Source: Microbacterium schleiferi
GTDB lineage: Bacteria > Actinomycetota > Actinomycetes > Actinomycetales > Microbacteriaceae
Direction: 5' to 3'
Assembly (NCBI RefSeq): GCF_020781975.1
Contig: NZ_JAJGNI010000012.1
Coordinates: 1-64,000, forward strand
DNA: 64,000 nucleotides
Shown: positions 53,484 through 62,283 of the stretch, piece after piece
Layout: each line of letters opens with the position of its first letter
How positions within the stretch are numbered: the stretch's first letter is position 1
Made by a program: the position numbers and the translations under genes
The notes under the pieces: model-generated
Databases searched by the model: none
What the model saw: only the letters and a program-made list of their open reading frames with translations
What the model was told of the DNA's origin: nothing

Positions 53484-54697
53484 GCCCGCGAGTGACCCGC
53501 TCACGACAAGCGCGCACGTTCCTCACCATCACCTTCAGCGCTGTCCTGCTGCTGTGCCTCCCGGCGCTGCTCGGCGTCGATGCCGACTACCTGGGGGTTG
53601 CCACGCCTCTTGCGCAGTGGATTCCCGCACTTGCGGTCATTCTTGCGGTCAGACCCGTGCGCGGCAGCCGAGCCCTACGAAGCTTGTGGCGCGCCTCACC
53701 CTTCGGCGGGGCACGCACCTGGATTGTCATCGGGCTCACCACGGCCGCCATCCTCGTTGTCGCCGCGGCGCAGATCGTTGTGGGCGTCGCCGTGGGCGTC
53801 GTCTCGTGGTCACCCGATCCCGCCCTCGGCGAAACCGCTTTGCTTGTTCTCCCCGTGGCGCTGCTCGCCTTCCTCTCCGCAACAGGTGAGGAGTTCGGCT
53901 GGCGGGGATTCCTCTGGACCCGCGTCCGAGGGAATCGTGGGTTCTGGTGGACCGCCCTCGCTGTCGGTGCCGTCTGGACGGCCTGGCATCTCCCACTGCT
54001 CGTCGCATACGGCGCTCAGGGGGACCTGTCCTGGCGAACCGTGCTCGGAACGACGGTCGACCTCTTGGTGGCCTCACTCGTCCTCGGCGCCGGGCGCGAG
54101 CTTTCCGGGAGCGCGTGGCCGGCTGCATGGGGCCATGCACTGGTCAATTCCGTCCTCGTCTTCGCGTCGACCGCCTTCGTCACACCCGCGACGCAACTTC
54201 CCGATCCAGCGTTCTGGGTGTATAAGGCTCTCGGCTGGGCGGCGTGGGTGGGCGCGGCGGCGGGGATGCTCGCTCTTCGAAGGCGCCTCCTTATCGCACC
54301 CGCGCGAGACGTCACCGGGCGCAGCCTCGACGAAACCGAGGATGCGCTGCTGGAAGCGCTGCGCACGAGCGATGTCGACGCCCTGCGCGCTTTGCTTGCC
54401 GAGGATCTGCGTTTCCGCCTGCCCGACGGTTCGGTGGTCGATCGCGCAGCCGATCTGCACGCACACGCGTCCGGAGCACTGAGGTTTCTGCAGATCGACG
54501 AGACGCACCGAACGACGGACCAGCAGAAAGGGAAGGGAAGCACAGTGTCGAGATCACGCGTTCACGTTGTCGACCGCGGGCGCTTCGCGGAGGCGACGAT
54601 GACCTATCGCCGTTCGTGGGCGATCGTCGGGGGCCGCTGGCAGGTCGTCGCGGGCAGCGCCGAGGTTGTGAACGACGAGGAAGCGGTGGCACTGTGA
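53480..54697 (+). CDS. CPBP intramembrane protease-like protein with C-terminal NTF2-like domain
   Basis: 405 residues. Residues about 1-285 form a CPBP (Abi/CAAX) membrane protease: several helices with GEEFGWRGFLW (the EExxxR motif), WTAWHLPLL and WGHALVNS carrying the metal-binding residues. Residues about 290-405 are a SnoaL/NTF2-like domain (LLEALRTSDVDALRALLAEDLRFRLPDGSVVDRA ... WQVVAGSAEVV). The combination is not a family norm. GTG 53480 lies in the stop of the previous gene. Confidence 0.8.
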   Translation: MSPRVTRSRQARTFLTITFSAVLLLCLPALLGVDADYLGVATPLAQWIPALAVILAVRPVRGSRALRSLWRASPFGGARTWIVIGLTTAAILVVAAAQIVVGVAVGVVSWSPDPALGETALLVLPVALLAFLSATGEEFGWRGFLWTRVRGNRGFWWTALAVGAVWTAWHLPLLVAYGAQGDLSWRTVLGTTVDLLVASLVLGAGRELSGSAWPAAWGHALVNSVLVFASTAFVTPATQLPDPAFWVYKALGWAAWVGAAAGMLALRRRLLIAPARDVTGRSLDETEDALLEALRTSDVDALRALLAEDLRFRLPDGSVVDRAADLHAHASGALRFLQIDETHRTTDQQKGKGSTVSRSRVHVVDRGRFAEATMTYRRSWAIVGGRWQVVAGSAEVVNDEEAVAL

Positions 54698-54876
54698 CTA
54701 CTTACGCTGAAACAACTCCTCCACCCACTGCGAGCAACTCCGATCTCCAGTACACGGTGCGGCAGGTGCTGGGGATCTGGGCCGCTGCGGCGATCCCGAT
54801 GGCATCACTTGCGGCAGAGTGGGCGAACGACTTCATTCAGCGAATCGACGCGGCAATGACCAACGAGACAACCTGA
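54694..54876 (+). pseudogene. Short fragment resembling a CPBP N-terminus
   Basis: 60 codons from GTG 54694, overlapping the preceding stop by four bases. The part LQYTVRQVLGIWAAAAIPMASLAAEW resembles the first segment of CPBP membrane proteases, but the frame ends without the rest of the protein. Probably a remnant of a second CPBP gene, though a small membrane peptide cannot be excluded. Confidence 0.45.
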
Positions 54877-55284
54877 CGTCGGGCCCCTCGCGAGACAACA
54901 TCCGCGGCCGCGGCCGCTGCCTCGACATCCGCCTCCGCGGCATTCTCCTCCTCGTCTTCGGCCGCATCCCCGGCGTTGACGTCGTCTGCGGCGCCTTCCT
55001 CGGCCCACGGCGCCCTCCGCGGCGTCTTCGCTCTCCCCGGATTCCTTCACATCGCCCGCGGGCAAAGAGCGGATCGAAGTGACCGTCGTCGACGAACCAC
55101 TCAAAGCCAGGTCTATAAAGCGCGTCGGACGCGGGTCGCTCTACGCCCGACTCGAGTTCGAGCAAGGCGTCTCGGGAAAGTGTCACGACAAGGGCGGCTC
55201 GATGCTCTCAACGCATGCCCGTTACGCGTGACATCCAGTGTCATCCCACCGCGTTACCGACACGGGCGGTTAAGACCTGCTGGC
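54877..55284. other. Degenerate region without a clear intact gene
   Basis: On the reverse strand, 55186 to about 55070 reads SRDALLELESGVERPASDALYRPGFEWFVDD, followed by low-complexity Arg/Glu/Ala-rich sequence in several frames down to 54890. This could be the decayed end of a gene I do not recognise. The forward strand carries no convincing start for the HTH-hydrolase gene that follows. The block looks like debris between rearranged pieces. Confidence 0.4.
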
Positions 55285-56616
55285 GTGGTGGAGGTGCCGG
55301 CCGGCCCGATCCGCTGGCAGTACGGCTTACGTGCCGAGGACCTTCTCGACAGGGATTGGAGCGAGTTCGCGCGTCCGGTCGAGGCCCTCGGGCATCCTGT
55401 TCGTCTGGAACTGGTGCGCCGCATCCTCACCGGCACACAGACGACAGCCGAGCTTCTCGAGCTCGACCAGTTCGCCTCCACTGGTCAGCTGTATCACCAC
55501 CTGCGCCAGCTCGTCAGCGCCGGTTGGCTCGTCTCGCCTCGTCGAGGACACCATCAGACCGTGAGCACATCACAGACGGGGAACGAACGCCTCGCTGACA
55601 GCATCCAGTCCCTCCCCGGCAGCTTTGATGGCTTCCGCTCCCTGTCTGTCGCAGAGATCGGTCCGAGCGGACCTGTCTTCGCGGGCATCGGCGACGCGGA
55701 TCCCGCACATTCCGGCGCTCCCGGCCCAGACACGGTCTTTGAGCTCGGATCGATTACCAAGACCTTCACGGGCGCGCTGTTCGCGGACGCGATCGAGCGC
55801 GGCGAAGTTTCCCCCGATGACCCGCTCTCGCAATACCTCGACGCGCTGACGGGAACACCCGCAGGTGCGGTGACGCTCGCATCCTTGTCGCAGCACTCCT
55901 CGGGTCTTCCGGGCCTGGGCGAAACCGCCGTCGCGAGCACGCTCGAGAGCCTGCTCTTGAACGAGAACCCCTACGCCTCGACGAGCACAGAACAACTGAT
56001 CGCGGACGCCGCCGTCGCACCCGTCGACCCCGACCAGGGCACGGTCTACTCGAACTTCGCCGTCGCCCTGATCGGCACCGCACTCGTCGAAGCGGCAGGG
56101 GTCGACGACTACGCGACGCTCCTCCGGGAACGCCTCACGGAACCGCTCGGCATGGACCACACCGTCGTCGCAGCGACCGCCGACCAGGTACCCGAGGATG
56201 CTGTCCCCGGGTACCTTCTCAACGGCACGCGCGCCCCGCGCTGGTGGGGAGAGGGGTACCTCCCCGCCGGATCAGCGACCTTCACCACAGCATCCGACCT
56301 GGCGATCTGGGCGCAAGCGAACCTCGACGGGACAGCTCCAGGCGCGGCAGCACTCCAGCCCACTGCGCCAATGGGTACTGACACCGAGATCGGGTGGGGC
56401 TGGCTCACCTCACCGTCCTTCGACGGAACCGGCGCCCAGACCTGGCACAACGGCGCCACGGGAGGCTTCCGCACGTTCCTGACCCTCGACCTCGCCGCAG
56501 GAACAGGCTTCCTCATCCTGTCGAACAGCGTCGCTCCCGTCGAGGACGTGGTCCTCGCGTACGCCACAGGCTCCTCGATCCCGGGCCCCGACGAGCATGG
56601 CTGTGGTGGCCGCTAG
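55285..56616 (+). CDS. Chimera of an ArsR-like HTH and a class C beta-lactamase-like serine hydrolase
   Basis: About 443 residues. Residues 5-90 are a winged helix (FARPVEALGHPVRLELVRRILTG ... TGQLYHHLRQLVSAGWLVSPRRGHHQT). From about residue 105 it is a serine hydrolase of the beta-lactamase/esterase class: SxxK in LGSITKTF, YSNFAV, and WHNGATGG. Such hydrolases normally have a signal peptide, which the HTH replaces here. The frame ends at GPDEHGCGGR, while the next frame reads WLWWPLAIAGLAAAAGITVLW, a lost C-terminal membrane helix, so a frameshift near 56595-56605 is likely. Start uncertain (GTG 55285 or 55288). Probably non-functional or altered. Confidence 0.65.
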   Translation: MVEVPAGPIRWQYGLRAEDLLDRDWSEFARPVEALGHPVRLELVRRILTGTQTTAELLELDQFASTGQLYHHLRQLVSAGWLVSPRRGHHQTVSTSQTGNERLADSIQSLPGSFDGFRSLSVAEIGPSGPVFAGIGDADPAHSGAPGPDTVFELGSITKTFTGALFADAIERGEVSPDDPLSQYLDALTGTPAGAVTLASLSQHSSGLPGLGETAVASTLESLLLNENPYASTSTEQLIADAAVAPVDPDQGTVYSNFAVALIGTALVEAAGVDDYATLLRERLTEPLGMDHTVVAATADQVPEDAVPGYLLNGTRAPRWWGEGYLPAGSATFTTASDLAIWAQANLDGTAPGAAALQPTAPMGTDTEIGWGWLTSPSFDGTGAQTWHNGATGGFRTFLTLDLAAGTGFLILSNSVAPVEDVVLAYATGSSIPGPDEHGCGGR

Positions 56617-56742
56617 CGATCGCGGGACTCGCTGCAGCAGCTGGTATCACCGTGCTCTGGTGAGCCGTGCCCGCGGCATCCGTCTCGCGCTCGCGCGCTC
56701 TGCGTTGCAACATCCACGAAGGCCGTTGCCGATCGATCGGGG

Positions 56743-57582
56743 TCAGGGTGCAGGCGGAAGCAGGGTGAGACCACTGTCGTCCGCGACAAGAATGCTCCCG
56801 GTATCGGTGATCGCGGTCGCTTGAGCGGTTCCGTGCACGATGCCCACCTCCTTCCACGCACTCGCCCCGGACACATGGACCCAGATCTTCTCATCCGCAT
56901 CCACCCCGGCGATGAGCTCACCGTTCGGTGACACAGATAACGCGTAGAGCATGGGCGCGCCTGGCCATGGCTCGAACGACCGCGCCCCATCGGTGCTGAC
57001 CCGCAGCCCGTCTGGTGTTGCGGCGACGACGTTTCCGCCACTGGTGACCACAAGACCGACCGCCATCAGCTGGCCACCCGTCGGAGCCCACGAGTCACCT
57101 CCGTCCTTACTGGCCAATACGTCGATGGCATCGGTGGCCAGCCCGTACACGGTGCCATCGCTGCCGGCAGCGAGAGCGTGGAAGTCCTTCTCGCCGGTAA
57201 ACGCCGCCGGTTCCCAGCTCACCCCGGCGTCTGCGCTACGGATAATGCCGAGATTGTGATCGCCGAGTTCGGGTGGGGTGTCTGCCCCGGGGTGCCCTGA
57301 CGCGATCAAATCCTCGCCCACGACAGTGAGTCCCATCGCATCGAAACCGTAGGAGCCAACCCGCGAGAGCAGTTCTCCTTCCGCGCTCACCGCGAGGATG
57401 CCTTCGTGAGTGCCGAGAAGAAACCCGTCGCCCTCGGGATCAGGAACGATGGCGTGTACATGGGATGCCATCGCGGCATGAGAGGTGCCCGTCGACGGTG
57501 GTTCCGCCGACGCGCACCCGGCCAGCATGATCAGCTCGGCCAGAACAATGGCGGCCGCGGCCGCACGCAGGTGAATTGGCAT
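56743..57582 (-). CDS. Beta-propeller lipoprotein (F510_1955-type)
   Basis: 279 residues with a lipoprotein signal (lipobox LAGC, Cys about residue 23). The mature part has repeated sialidase/BNR-like blades (RSADAGVSWEPAAF, ASKDGGDSWAPTG, VSTDGARSFEPWP). Relatives are called F510_1955 family glycosyl hydrolases without a proven substrate. In actinobacteria they often accompany copper and DUF305 genes, as here. Extracytoplasmic. Confidence 0.82.
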   Translation of the reverse strand: MPIHLRAAAAAIVLAELIMLAGCASAEPPSTGTSHAAMASHVHAIVPDPEGDGFLLGTHEGILAVSAEGELLSRVGSYGFDAMGLTVVGEDLIASGHPGADTPPELGDHNLGIIRSADAGVSWEPAAFTGEKDFHALAAGSDGTVYGLATDAIDVLASKDGGDSWAPTGGQLMAVGLVVTSGGNVVAATPDGLRVSTDGARSFEPWPGAPMLYALSVSPNGELIAGVDADEKIWVHVSGASAWKEVGIVHGTAQATAITDTGSILVADDSGLTLLPPAP

Positions 57583-57647
57583 ATGCGTCCCTTTCAGTCG
57601 TGGCAGGGGCGCCACCGGCGCAGGCCCGATGACACCCCCGCGAGTCT

Positions 57648-58259
57648 CTAGAGCTGCGTCAGCAGAGCCCGCATCAGGGCGATCTCGGCCGTCTGTGCAT
57701 CGGCGATCGTCTGCGCGAGAGCAATCACGTCCGGGTGTCGACCTTGAGACATTTCGGCCTGCGCCATCTCGATCGCGCCCTCGTGGTGAGTGATCATCTG
57801 TTCCAGGAACAGCCGGGCAGCCTCCGCGCCCTCAGCAGCCTCCAGCGCCGCCATGTCGTCGTCGGACATCATGCCGTCACCCATGTCCATGCCGTCCATG
57901 CCACCCGAATGCGGCATCCCCCAATCTTCGAGCCACGACTGCATCAGCTCGATCTCCGGGGCCTGCGCGTCTTTGATCTGCTGCGCAAGCTCCCGTACCC
58001 GCTGATCGACGCCGGATTTCGCCAGCACCATGTCGCTCATCTCCACCGCCTGCTGGTGATGCGGAATCATCATCATCGCGAACATCGAGTCGGAGGCATT
58101 GAACTCCGCCTCCACCAGAGACGATGACGCAGAGGGAGGCATCCCCTCGCCGTGTTCCATGCTCGGCATCGAACCCGATCCGGCACCGGCGCACCCCGCA
58201 AACAACAACACCGATGCAAGCGGCGCCGCCGACAGCGCGACCAAACGAGACTTCTTCAT
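57648..58259 (-). CDS. DUF305 lipoprotein
   Basis: 203 residues: lipoprotein signal (lipobox FAGC), then two DUF305 halves, each with a histidine pair, MMMIPHHQQAVEMSDMV and QMITHHEGAIEMAQAEM, separated by a Met/Asp/Gly-rich linker (GGMDGMDMGDGMM). Ferritin-like folds with Met and His clusters are associated with copper or silver handling. Probably surface-anchored. ATG 58259 gives the signal peptide directly. Confidence 0.9.
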   Translation of the reverse strand: MKKSRLVALSAAPLASVLLFAGCAGAGSGSMPSMEHGEGMPPSASSSLVEAEFNASDSMFAMMMIPHHQQAVEMSDMVLAKSGVDQRVRELAQQIKDAQAPEIELMQSWLEDWGMPHSGGMDGMDMGDGMMSDDDMAALEAAEGAEAARLFLEQMITHHEGAIEMAQAEMSQGRHPDVIALAQTIADAQTAEIALMRALLTQL

Positions 58260-58348
58260 GACAAACCTGTCCTTCCAATCGAGCGTGAAGTTGGCCCGTG
58301 TACGGGCATGACTCATTTCGCGACCGCGCGGGTCGCGGCGACGTCACA

Positions 58349-58771
58349 TCACGTACGACTGATCGACAATTCGAGAAGAGAAGGCGGCCTCAAGGGCACA
58401 GGAATCGGGGGCCGGATTGCGAGGGCGACAATGCACGGTCGACCGAGCCGACGGACCACTCCTGGGCCGGTCCGAGCCACCAATATGACCGTGACGAGCA
58501 GACCAAGCACGCACGCTAGCGTCATCGCCTCGTGCGCGGCGCCGCCGCAATCGGCACAACCGGCGTCGGGTACCCCTGATGGCTCTGCCATCGCATCCTG
58601 TTCGTGTTCGGCTCCGTGCTCGATGACCGAGACAGGCGCCGGCGCAGGATGACCGACGGAAAGAGTATGCATACCCAACAGGCCCGCGACCACGAGAGCG
58701 GCGAACACCACCGACATCGCCCAGCGCCAGGACACTGGCGGGCGAAGCTCACGAGCGACGAAACCCAGCAT
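58349..58771 (-). CDS. DUF6153-type membrane protein
   Basis: 140 residues with two membrane segments (about 17-38 and 83-102), and between them a loop with CADC and several His residues (HTLSVGHPAP, EHGAEHEQ). The family is unstudied and often sits beside DUF305 and copper genes. The palindrome at 58789 lies 18 bases upstream of its ATG. Confidence 0.75.
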   Translation of the reverse strand: MLGFVARELRPPVSWRWAMSVVFAALVVAGLLGMHTLSVGHPAPAPVSVIEHGAEHEQDAMAEPSGVPDAGCADCGGAAHEAMTLACVLGLLVTVILVARTGPGVVRRLGRPCIVALAIRPPIPVPLRPPSLLELSISRT

Positions 58772-58788
58772 GATCTATCGGCCCCAGG

Positions 58789-58805
58789 ATACTCCCCCCC
58801 GGTAT
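58789..58805. promoter_or_regulatory. CsoR-like operator
   Basis: ATAC-T-CCCCCCC-GGTAT, a G/C tract with ATAC/GTAT ends, 18 bases upstream of the DUF6153 gene. The shape fits the CsoR/RcnR/CstR repressor class, which would make the 58771-56743 genes metal- or sulfur-responsive. No csoR gene is in this window. Confidence 0.5.
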
Positions 58806-58852
58806 GCGGTCAGCGCGAGCGGCGGAGAACCTATGCGTTATCGATTCCGCAT

Positions 58853-59461
58853 TCACGGACCGGCGGCGAGAGGACCGGTCTTGAGGGGTCTTCCGCGCCT
58901 GGGACGCTGGGTCTCGATCTCAAGCCCCATCTCGCGCGCCGGATGCCTCGTTAGCCGCTCCTCGACGTGATCGAGCCAGCGAACCTCGGCCTCGGCGGCG
59001 AAGATCGTCGCATCGGTGATGATCTTCCAGGCGAGATCTTCCGGACCCTCGAAGCCGCTCCCCTCGACCACAGCACGACGCAAGGTCTCGAGCCGCGCCG
59101 CCGACGTTTGCCGCTGCGTGCTGATGAGCTCGAACACATCCACCCCCGGAAGCGTCGCCGCGAGCGCAAGCTTGATCGCGAGCTCATCCCGGGTGCCGGG
59201 GTTGCGTTCGACCGGAGACGCCAGCCAGGCGCGGGCCTCGCCGCGGCCGGCATCCGTGATCTGCCAGTAGACGTGTCCGGCCTCGTCGGCTGCGCCCCGC
59301 GAAACGAGGCCGTCGCGCTCGAGCCGCTCGAGAGTGCTGTAGATCTGGCCGACGTTGAGCGCCGAGCTCGATCCGGTGCGACGTTCGAACTCCGACCGCA
59401 ACTGATAGCCGTAGCACGGCCCCTGCGCCAGGATCGCCAACAGGCTTTGCCTCACCGACAT
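58853..59461 (-). CDS. PadR-family transcriptional regulator
   Basis: 202 residues: winged HTH with SVRQSLLAILAQGPCYGYQLRSEFE and GQIYSTLERLERDGLVSR, then a C-terminal dimerisation helix region. ATG 59461 is chosen since AGGGAG lies six bases upstream; ATG 59488 is possible. Effector and target unknown. Confidence 0.9.
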   Translation of the reverse strand: MSVRQSLLAILAQGPCYGYQLRSEFERRTGSSSALNVGQIYSTLERLERDGLVSRGAADEAGHVYWQITDAGRGEARAWLASPVERNPGTRDELAIKLALAATLPGVDVFELISTQRQTSAARLETLRRAVVEGSGFEGPEDLAWKIITDATIFAAEAEVRWLDHVEERLTRHPAREMGLEIETQRPRRGRPLKTGPLAAGP

Positions 59462-59656
59462 TCGGATCTCCCTGAGCGCGATATGCATACCGGGTAGTGT
59501 CGCGCTCTCTCATGGATACCGCTGCGCGACACCATCGAGTGGTTCTGCCCGGGCGTTTGGTGGAATCCGCCATATGGTCTGACCACATTAGGGTTGAGCG
59601 TCGTGGGCTTCACTGAACGATTGGCGATGCGCCGACTCTCGGCGTAGAACGGCAGC
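59462..59656. other. Divergent promoter region, no gene seen
   Basis: This stretch separates PadR and the DsbA-like gene. It contains ATGGTCTGACCACAT near 59573-59587 (TGGTC/GACCA dyad), which may be an operator. No coding region is supported. Confidence 0.3.
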
Positions 59657-60337
59657 GTGTTCGGTTCGTCTCGGCGCCGCATGGTCGGATGCCTCGCCCT
59701 CATCCCCGCTGTCACACTTGCCGCCGTCGCGTGCTCGCCGGCCGCTGCAACTGCTCCCTCACCCGCATCCATCGACCCGACAGCAGGAATCGTCGTCGGA
59801 GACGGCGCTGTCGACATCCAGCTGTGGAGCGACCCATCCTGCCCCCACTGCATGAGCCTCGATGCGGCGATCGGCGACGACCTCGCGGCCTTCGTCGCCG
59901 ATGGGACCGCGACCTGGACCCTGCATCCGATGACCTACGTCAGCGCCAAGCGCGGTGACACCACCGACTATTCGACCCGGGCCGCTGCACTTCTCCTCGG
60001 CGCCGCAGCCGCGGGCGAGGATGACGCGCTCCTGCCGCTGTACGCGCTGATCCAGCGGAACCAAGTCACGGCAGATCATTCACCCAGCGACGAGGAACTC
60101 CTCGGCTTCGCGACCACGGCGGGCGCGGCATCCGACCTCTCGACAGCAATCGCCGACTACGCGAGCCTGGCGAGTGCAGCCAACGACGCCTGGCTCGGCG
60201 CGCCGATCCCCGGCACCGACCAGGTCGTCGACCACGTCCCATTGCTGGTCATCGACGGCACGGTGTTCGAGGTGCGTGAAGACGGCACGGATGCTGCGCG
60301 CTTCGCCGCAGCGGTAGCCGAAGCCGCTGCAGACTGA
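59657..60337 (+). CDS. DsbA-family thioredoxin-like lipoprotein
   Basis: 226 residues. The signal peptide ends with VACS, consistent with a lipoprotein. The thioredoxin-fold active site is WSDPSCPHCMSLD (CPHC), and the helical insertion and cis-Pro region (DHVPLLVIDG) follow. It would act as a thiol-disulfide oxidoreductase on the outer face of the membrane. GTG start at 59657. Confidence 0.88.
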   Translation: MFGSSRRRMVGCLALIPAVTLAAVACSPAAATAPSPASIDPTAGIVVGDGAVDIQLWSDPSCPHCMSLDAAIGDDLAAFVADGTATWTLHPMTYVSAKRGDTTDYSTRAAALLLGAAAAGEDDALLPLYALIQRNQVTADHSPSDEELLGFATTAGAASDLSTAIADYASLASAANDAWLGAPIPGTDQVVDHVPLLVIDGTVFEVREDGTDAARFAAAVAEAAAD

Positions 60338-60340
60338 TCC

Positions 60341-61249
60341 TCAGCCGAGGCCCTCCCGGTGCGGCGCGGCCGCCGCACCTCCCTCGCCGACCACGGGCTT
60401 GCGCGAGAGGCCGACGGAGCCGGAGGCGGGATCCTTCGACAGTGCCGCGGCGACGGCGGCCGACTCGTCGATATCCGGGTACTGGGGCCGAAGCTGCACG
60501 GCCTGGCGCCGCTTCTGTTCCCGCTTGGCTTTGCGTGACGAGTACGTGAGGTTCAGCGCCTCGACGAAGATGGCGAAGGCCATCGGACCGTAGATGAAGG
60601 CCTTGTCGATCTTGATGTGGAAGCCCTCGGCGATGAGGAAAACGCCGATCAACAGCAGGAACGACAGCGCCAACATCTTCACGGTCGGGTGAGCGTTGAC
60701 GAACGCGAAGATGAACCGCGAGGCGAAGAGCATGATACCGAACGAGAGCACCACGACGGTGATGATGATGACCATGTTCGAGGTCATGCCGACGGCGGTG
60801 ATGACGGAGTCGAGCGAGAAGACGATGTCGAGCAGCAGGATCTGTGCGATCACCGAACCGAAGGTCACGCTCTTGCGGCCGCCCGCGCCCTCGCCATGCT
60901 CCTCTTCGGCGCCCTCGAGCTTGTGGTGGATCTCGGTGACCGCCTTGTAGACGAGGAAGAGCCCGCCCGCGATGAGGATGAAGTCCTTCCACGAGAACGA
61001 AATGCCCCACAGGGTCACGACGGGTTCGGTGAGCGAGATGATCCAGCCCGCCGCAAAGACGAGGCCGACACGGATGAGCATCGCGAGCGTAAGACCGAGG
61101 TTGCGCGCCCGCGCCTGCTGCTCCTTGGGGAGCTTGGAGGCGAGGATCGAGATGAAGATGACGTTGTCGACGCCCAGCACGATCTCAAGGACGAACAACG
61201 TGACGAAGACCGCGATCAGATCGGGAGTGAAGGCGAAGGAGAAGTCCAC
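60341..61249 (-). CDS. TerC-family membrane protein
   Basis: 302 residues with about seven membrane segments and the TerC-family motif FVLEIVLGVDNVIFIS (about 18-33), repeated as LLDIVFSLDSVITAV. Members have been linked to tellurite resistance and, more recently, to manganese export that loads secreted proteins. GTG 61249 puts the first membrane helix at the N-terminus. A charged tail follows the last helix. Confidence 0.9.
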   Translation of the reverse strand: MDFSFAFTPDLIAVFVTLFVLEIVLGVDNVIFISILASKLPKEQQARARNLGLTLAMLIRVGLVFAAGWIISLTEPVVTLWGISFSWKDFILIAGGLFLVYKAVTEIHHKLEGAEEEHGEGAGGRKSVTFGSVIAQILLLDIVFSLDSVITAVGMTSNMVIIITVVVLSFGIMLFASRFIFAFVNAHPTVKMLALSFLLLIGVFLIAEGFHIKIDKAFIYGPMAFAIFVEALNLTYSSRKAKREQKRRQAVQLRPQYPDIDESAAVAAALSKDPASGSVGLSRKPVVGEGGAAAAPHREGLG

Positions 61250-61270
61250 GCAGACAGCGTAGGGCCTCGG

Positions 61271-61403
61271 TTCGGTCGCGCCCTTGTGCGGGTTCGCGCC
61301 GCGCCAACCCGCGAAACGGCGCGACTGAAGAATCTGCACCACTATTCGGTCGCGCCCTGGTGCGGGCGGCGGGCTGACGAACCCACGTCACGGCGCGACT
61401 GAA
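61271..61403. repeat. Palindromic repeat family B, copies 15 and 16
   Basis: Copies at 61271-61329 and 61345-61403, left arm TTCGGTCGCGCC, right arm GGCGCGACTGAA. Here the asymmetric A/G position is on the right, the opposite of most other copies, so these two are in reverse orientation. They lie in a divergent promoter region between TerC and DUF4395 genes. Confidence 0.87.
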
Positions 61404-61435
61404 CGGTCATGCGAACCGAGTGGCATCGAGGACTG

Positions 61436-61451
61436 ATACCCCAGGGGGTAT
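61436..61451. promoter_or_regulatory. CsoR/CstR-like operator
   Basis: ATACCCC-AG-GGGGTAT, a perfect 7-bp inverted repeat, 11 bases upstream of the DUF4395 ATG. Typical for the CsoR/CstR family, and CstR-regulated sulfurtransferase operons often contain DUF4395 proteins. Confidence 0.65.
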
Positions 61452-61461
61452 TATTGGCACC

Positions 61462-62025
61462 ATGACTTCACCCGCCGCCGACCGCAGTACCCGGCCCGTC
61501 ATCGGCGAGTGGGTTGACGGCATCGACATCCCGGTCGTCAACGAGCGTGCCGTGCGCGCCTCGGCCGGCATCCTGTTCCTCCTCGGCTTCAGCGCCTGGC
61601 TCTCTGGCGTGATCACCGGCGACCTGCAGTACATGCGCGGGTTCGGCATCCTGTTCGCCGCCGAGATGTTCCTGCGCCTTTTCGTCGGAACCCGCTTCAC
61701 GCCCACCCTTCTGATCGGCACCCTCATCACGCGTCCGCAGCGCCCCGAATGGGTGGATGCCGCCCCCAAGCAGTTCGCCTGGGGGCTCGGATTCTCGATG
61801 GCTCTCCTCGGGTGTCTGTCACTTGGGTGGCTGGGGCTGCCGGCGGTCATCGCGCAAACCATCTGCGCCGGATGCCTGCTGCTGCTGTTCGCCGAGTCGG
61901 CCTTCGGCATCTGCGTCGGATGCGAGCTGGCCCGCCGCTTCGGGCGCACCAAACCGCAGCTGTGCGCTGGCGACACGTGCACCTACACTCCCCCGGCCCG
62001 CGGCGAGCGCCACTCGGTCGAGTGA
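61462..62025 (+). CDS. DUF4395-family membrane protein
   Basis: 187 residues with four membrane segments and two cysteine pairs in the C-terminal half (TICAGCLLLL, FGICVGCELARRFG). DUF4395 proteins are often encoded with thioredoxins and rhodaneses. The CsoR/CstR-like operator at 61436 suggests control by metal or persulfide. ATG 61462 lies directly downstream of it. Confidence 0.85.
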   Translation: MTSPAADRSTRPVIGEWVDGIDIPVVNERAVRASAGILFLLGFSAWLSGVITGDLQYMRGFGILFAAEMFLRLFVGTRFTPTLLIGTLITRPQRPEWVDAAPKQFAWGLGFSMALLGCLSLGWLGLPAVIAQTICAGCLLLLFAESAFGICVGCELARRFGRTKPQLCAGDTCTYTPPARGERHSVE

Positions 62026-62063
62026 TGAGCGGCGTGTCAACGCAGGACGGGCCTGACGCACCA

Positions 62064-62147
62064 GTCGCAACGGCGCACGGATTGCCCGACACCCCGCCCG
62101 CAGCATCCGTCGCCCGGCGTGTTGGGCACGATCCGCGCCGTTGCGAC
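62064..62147. repeat. Long imperfect hairpin between DUF4395 and purL
   Basis: Left arm from GTCGCAACGGCGC (62064) pairs with GCGCCGTTGCGAC (ending 62147); the stem can extend inward through GGAT.GCCC and GGGC.ATCC. The core resembles family C (40728). It may terminate the upstream transcript, or shape the purL leader. Confidence 0.6.
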
Positions 62148-62283
62148 GAGACCGCACGGCCACGTCGAGCGCCCGAAGAGGAGCACGAACCGACACGGAT
62201 GCCGAAAGCGGCCGCCGCGTAGACTGGGGTCGCCCGCACGCTGGCGCCGGTCTCGGCATCCTCGACCACTGGAGTCCCACCCC

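Noticed and set aside
54833..55186. 117-codon reverse-strand gene
   Set aside because: Only the first 40 codons look protein-like; the rest is Arg-rich low-complexity and overlaps another remnant, so it is described as degenerate rather than as a gene.
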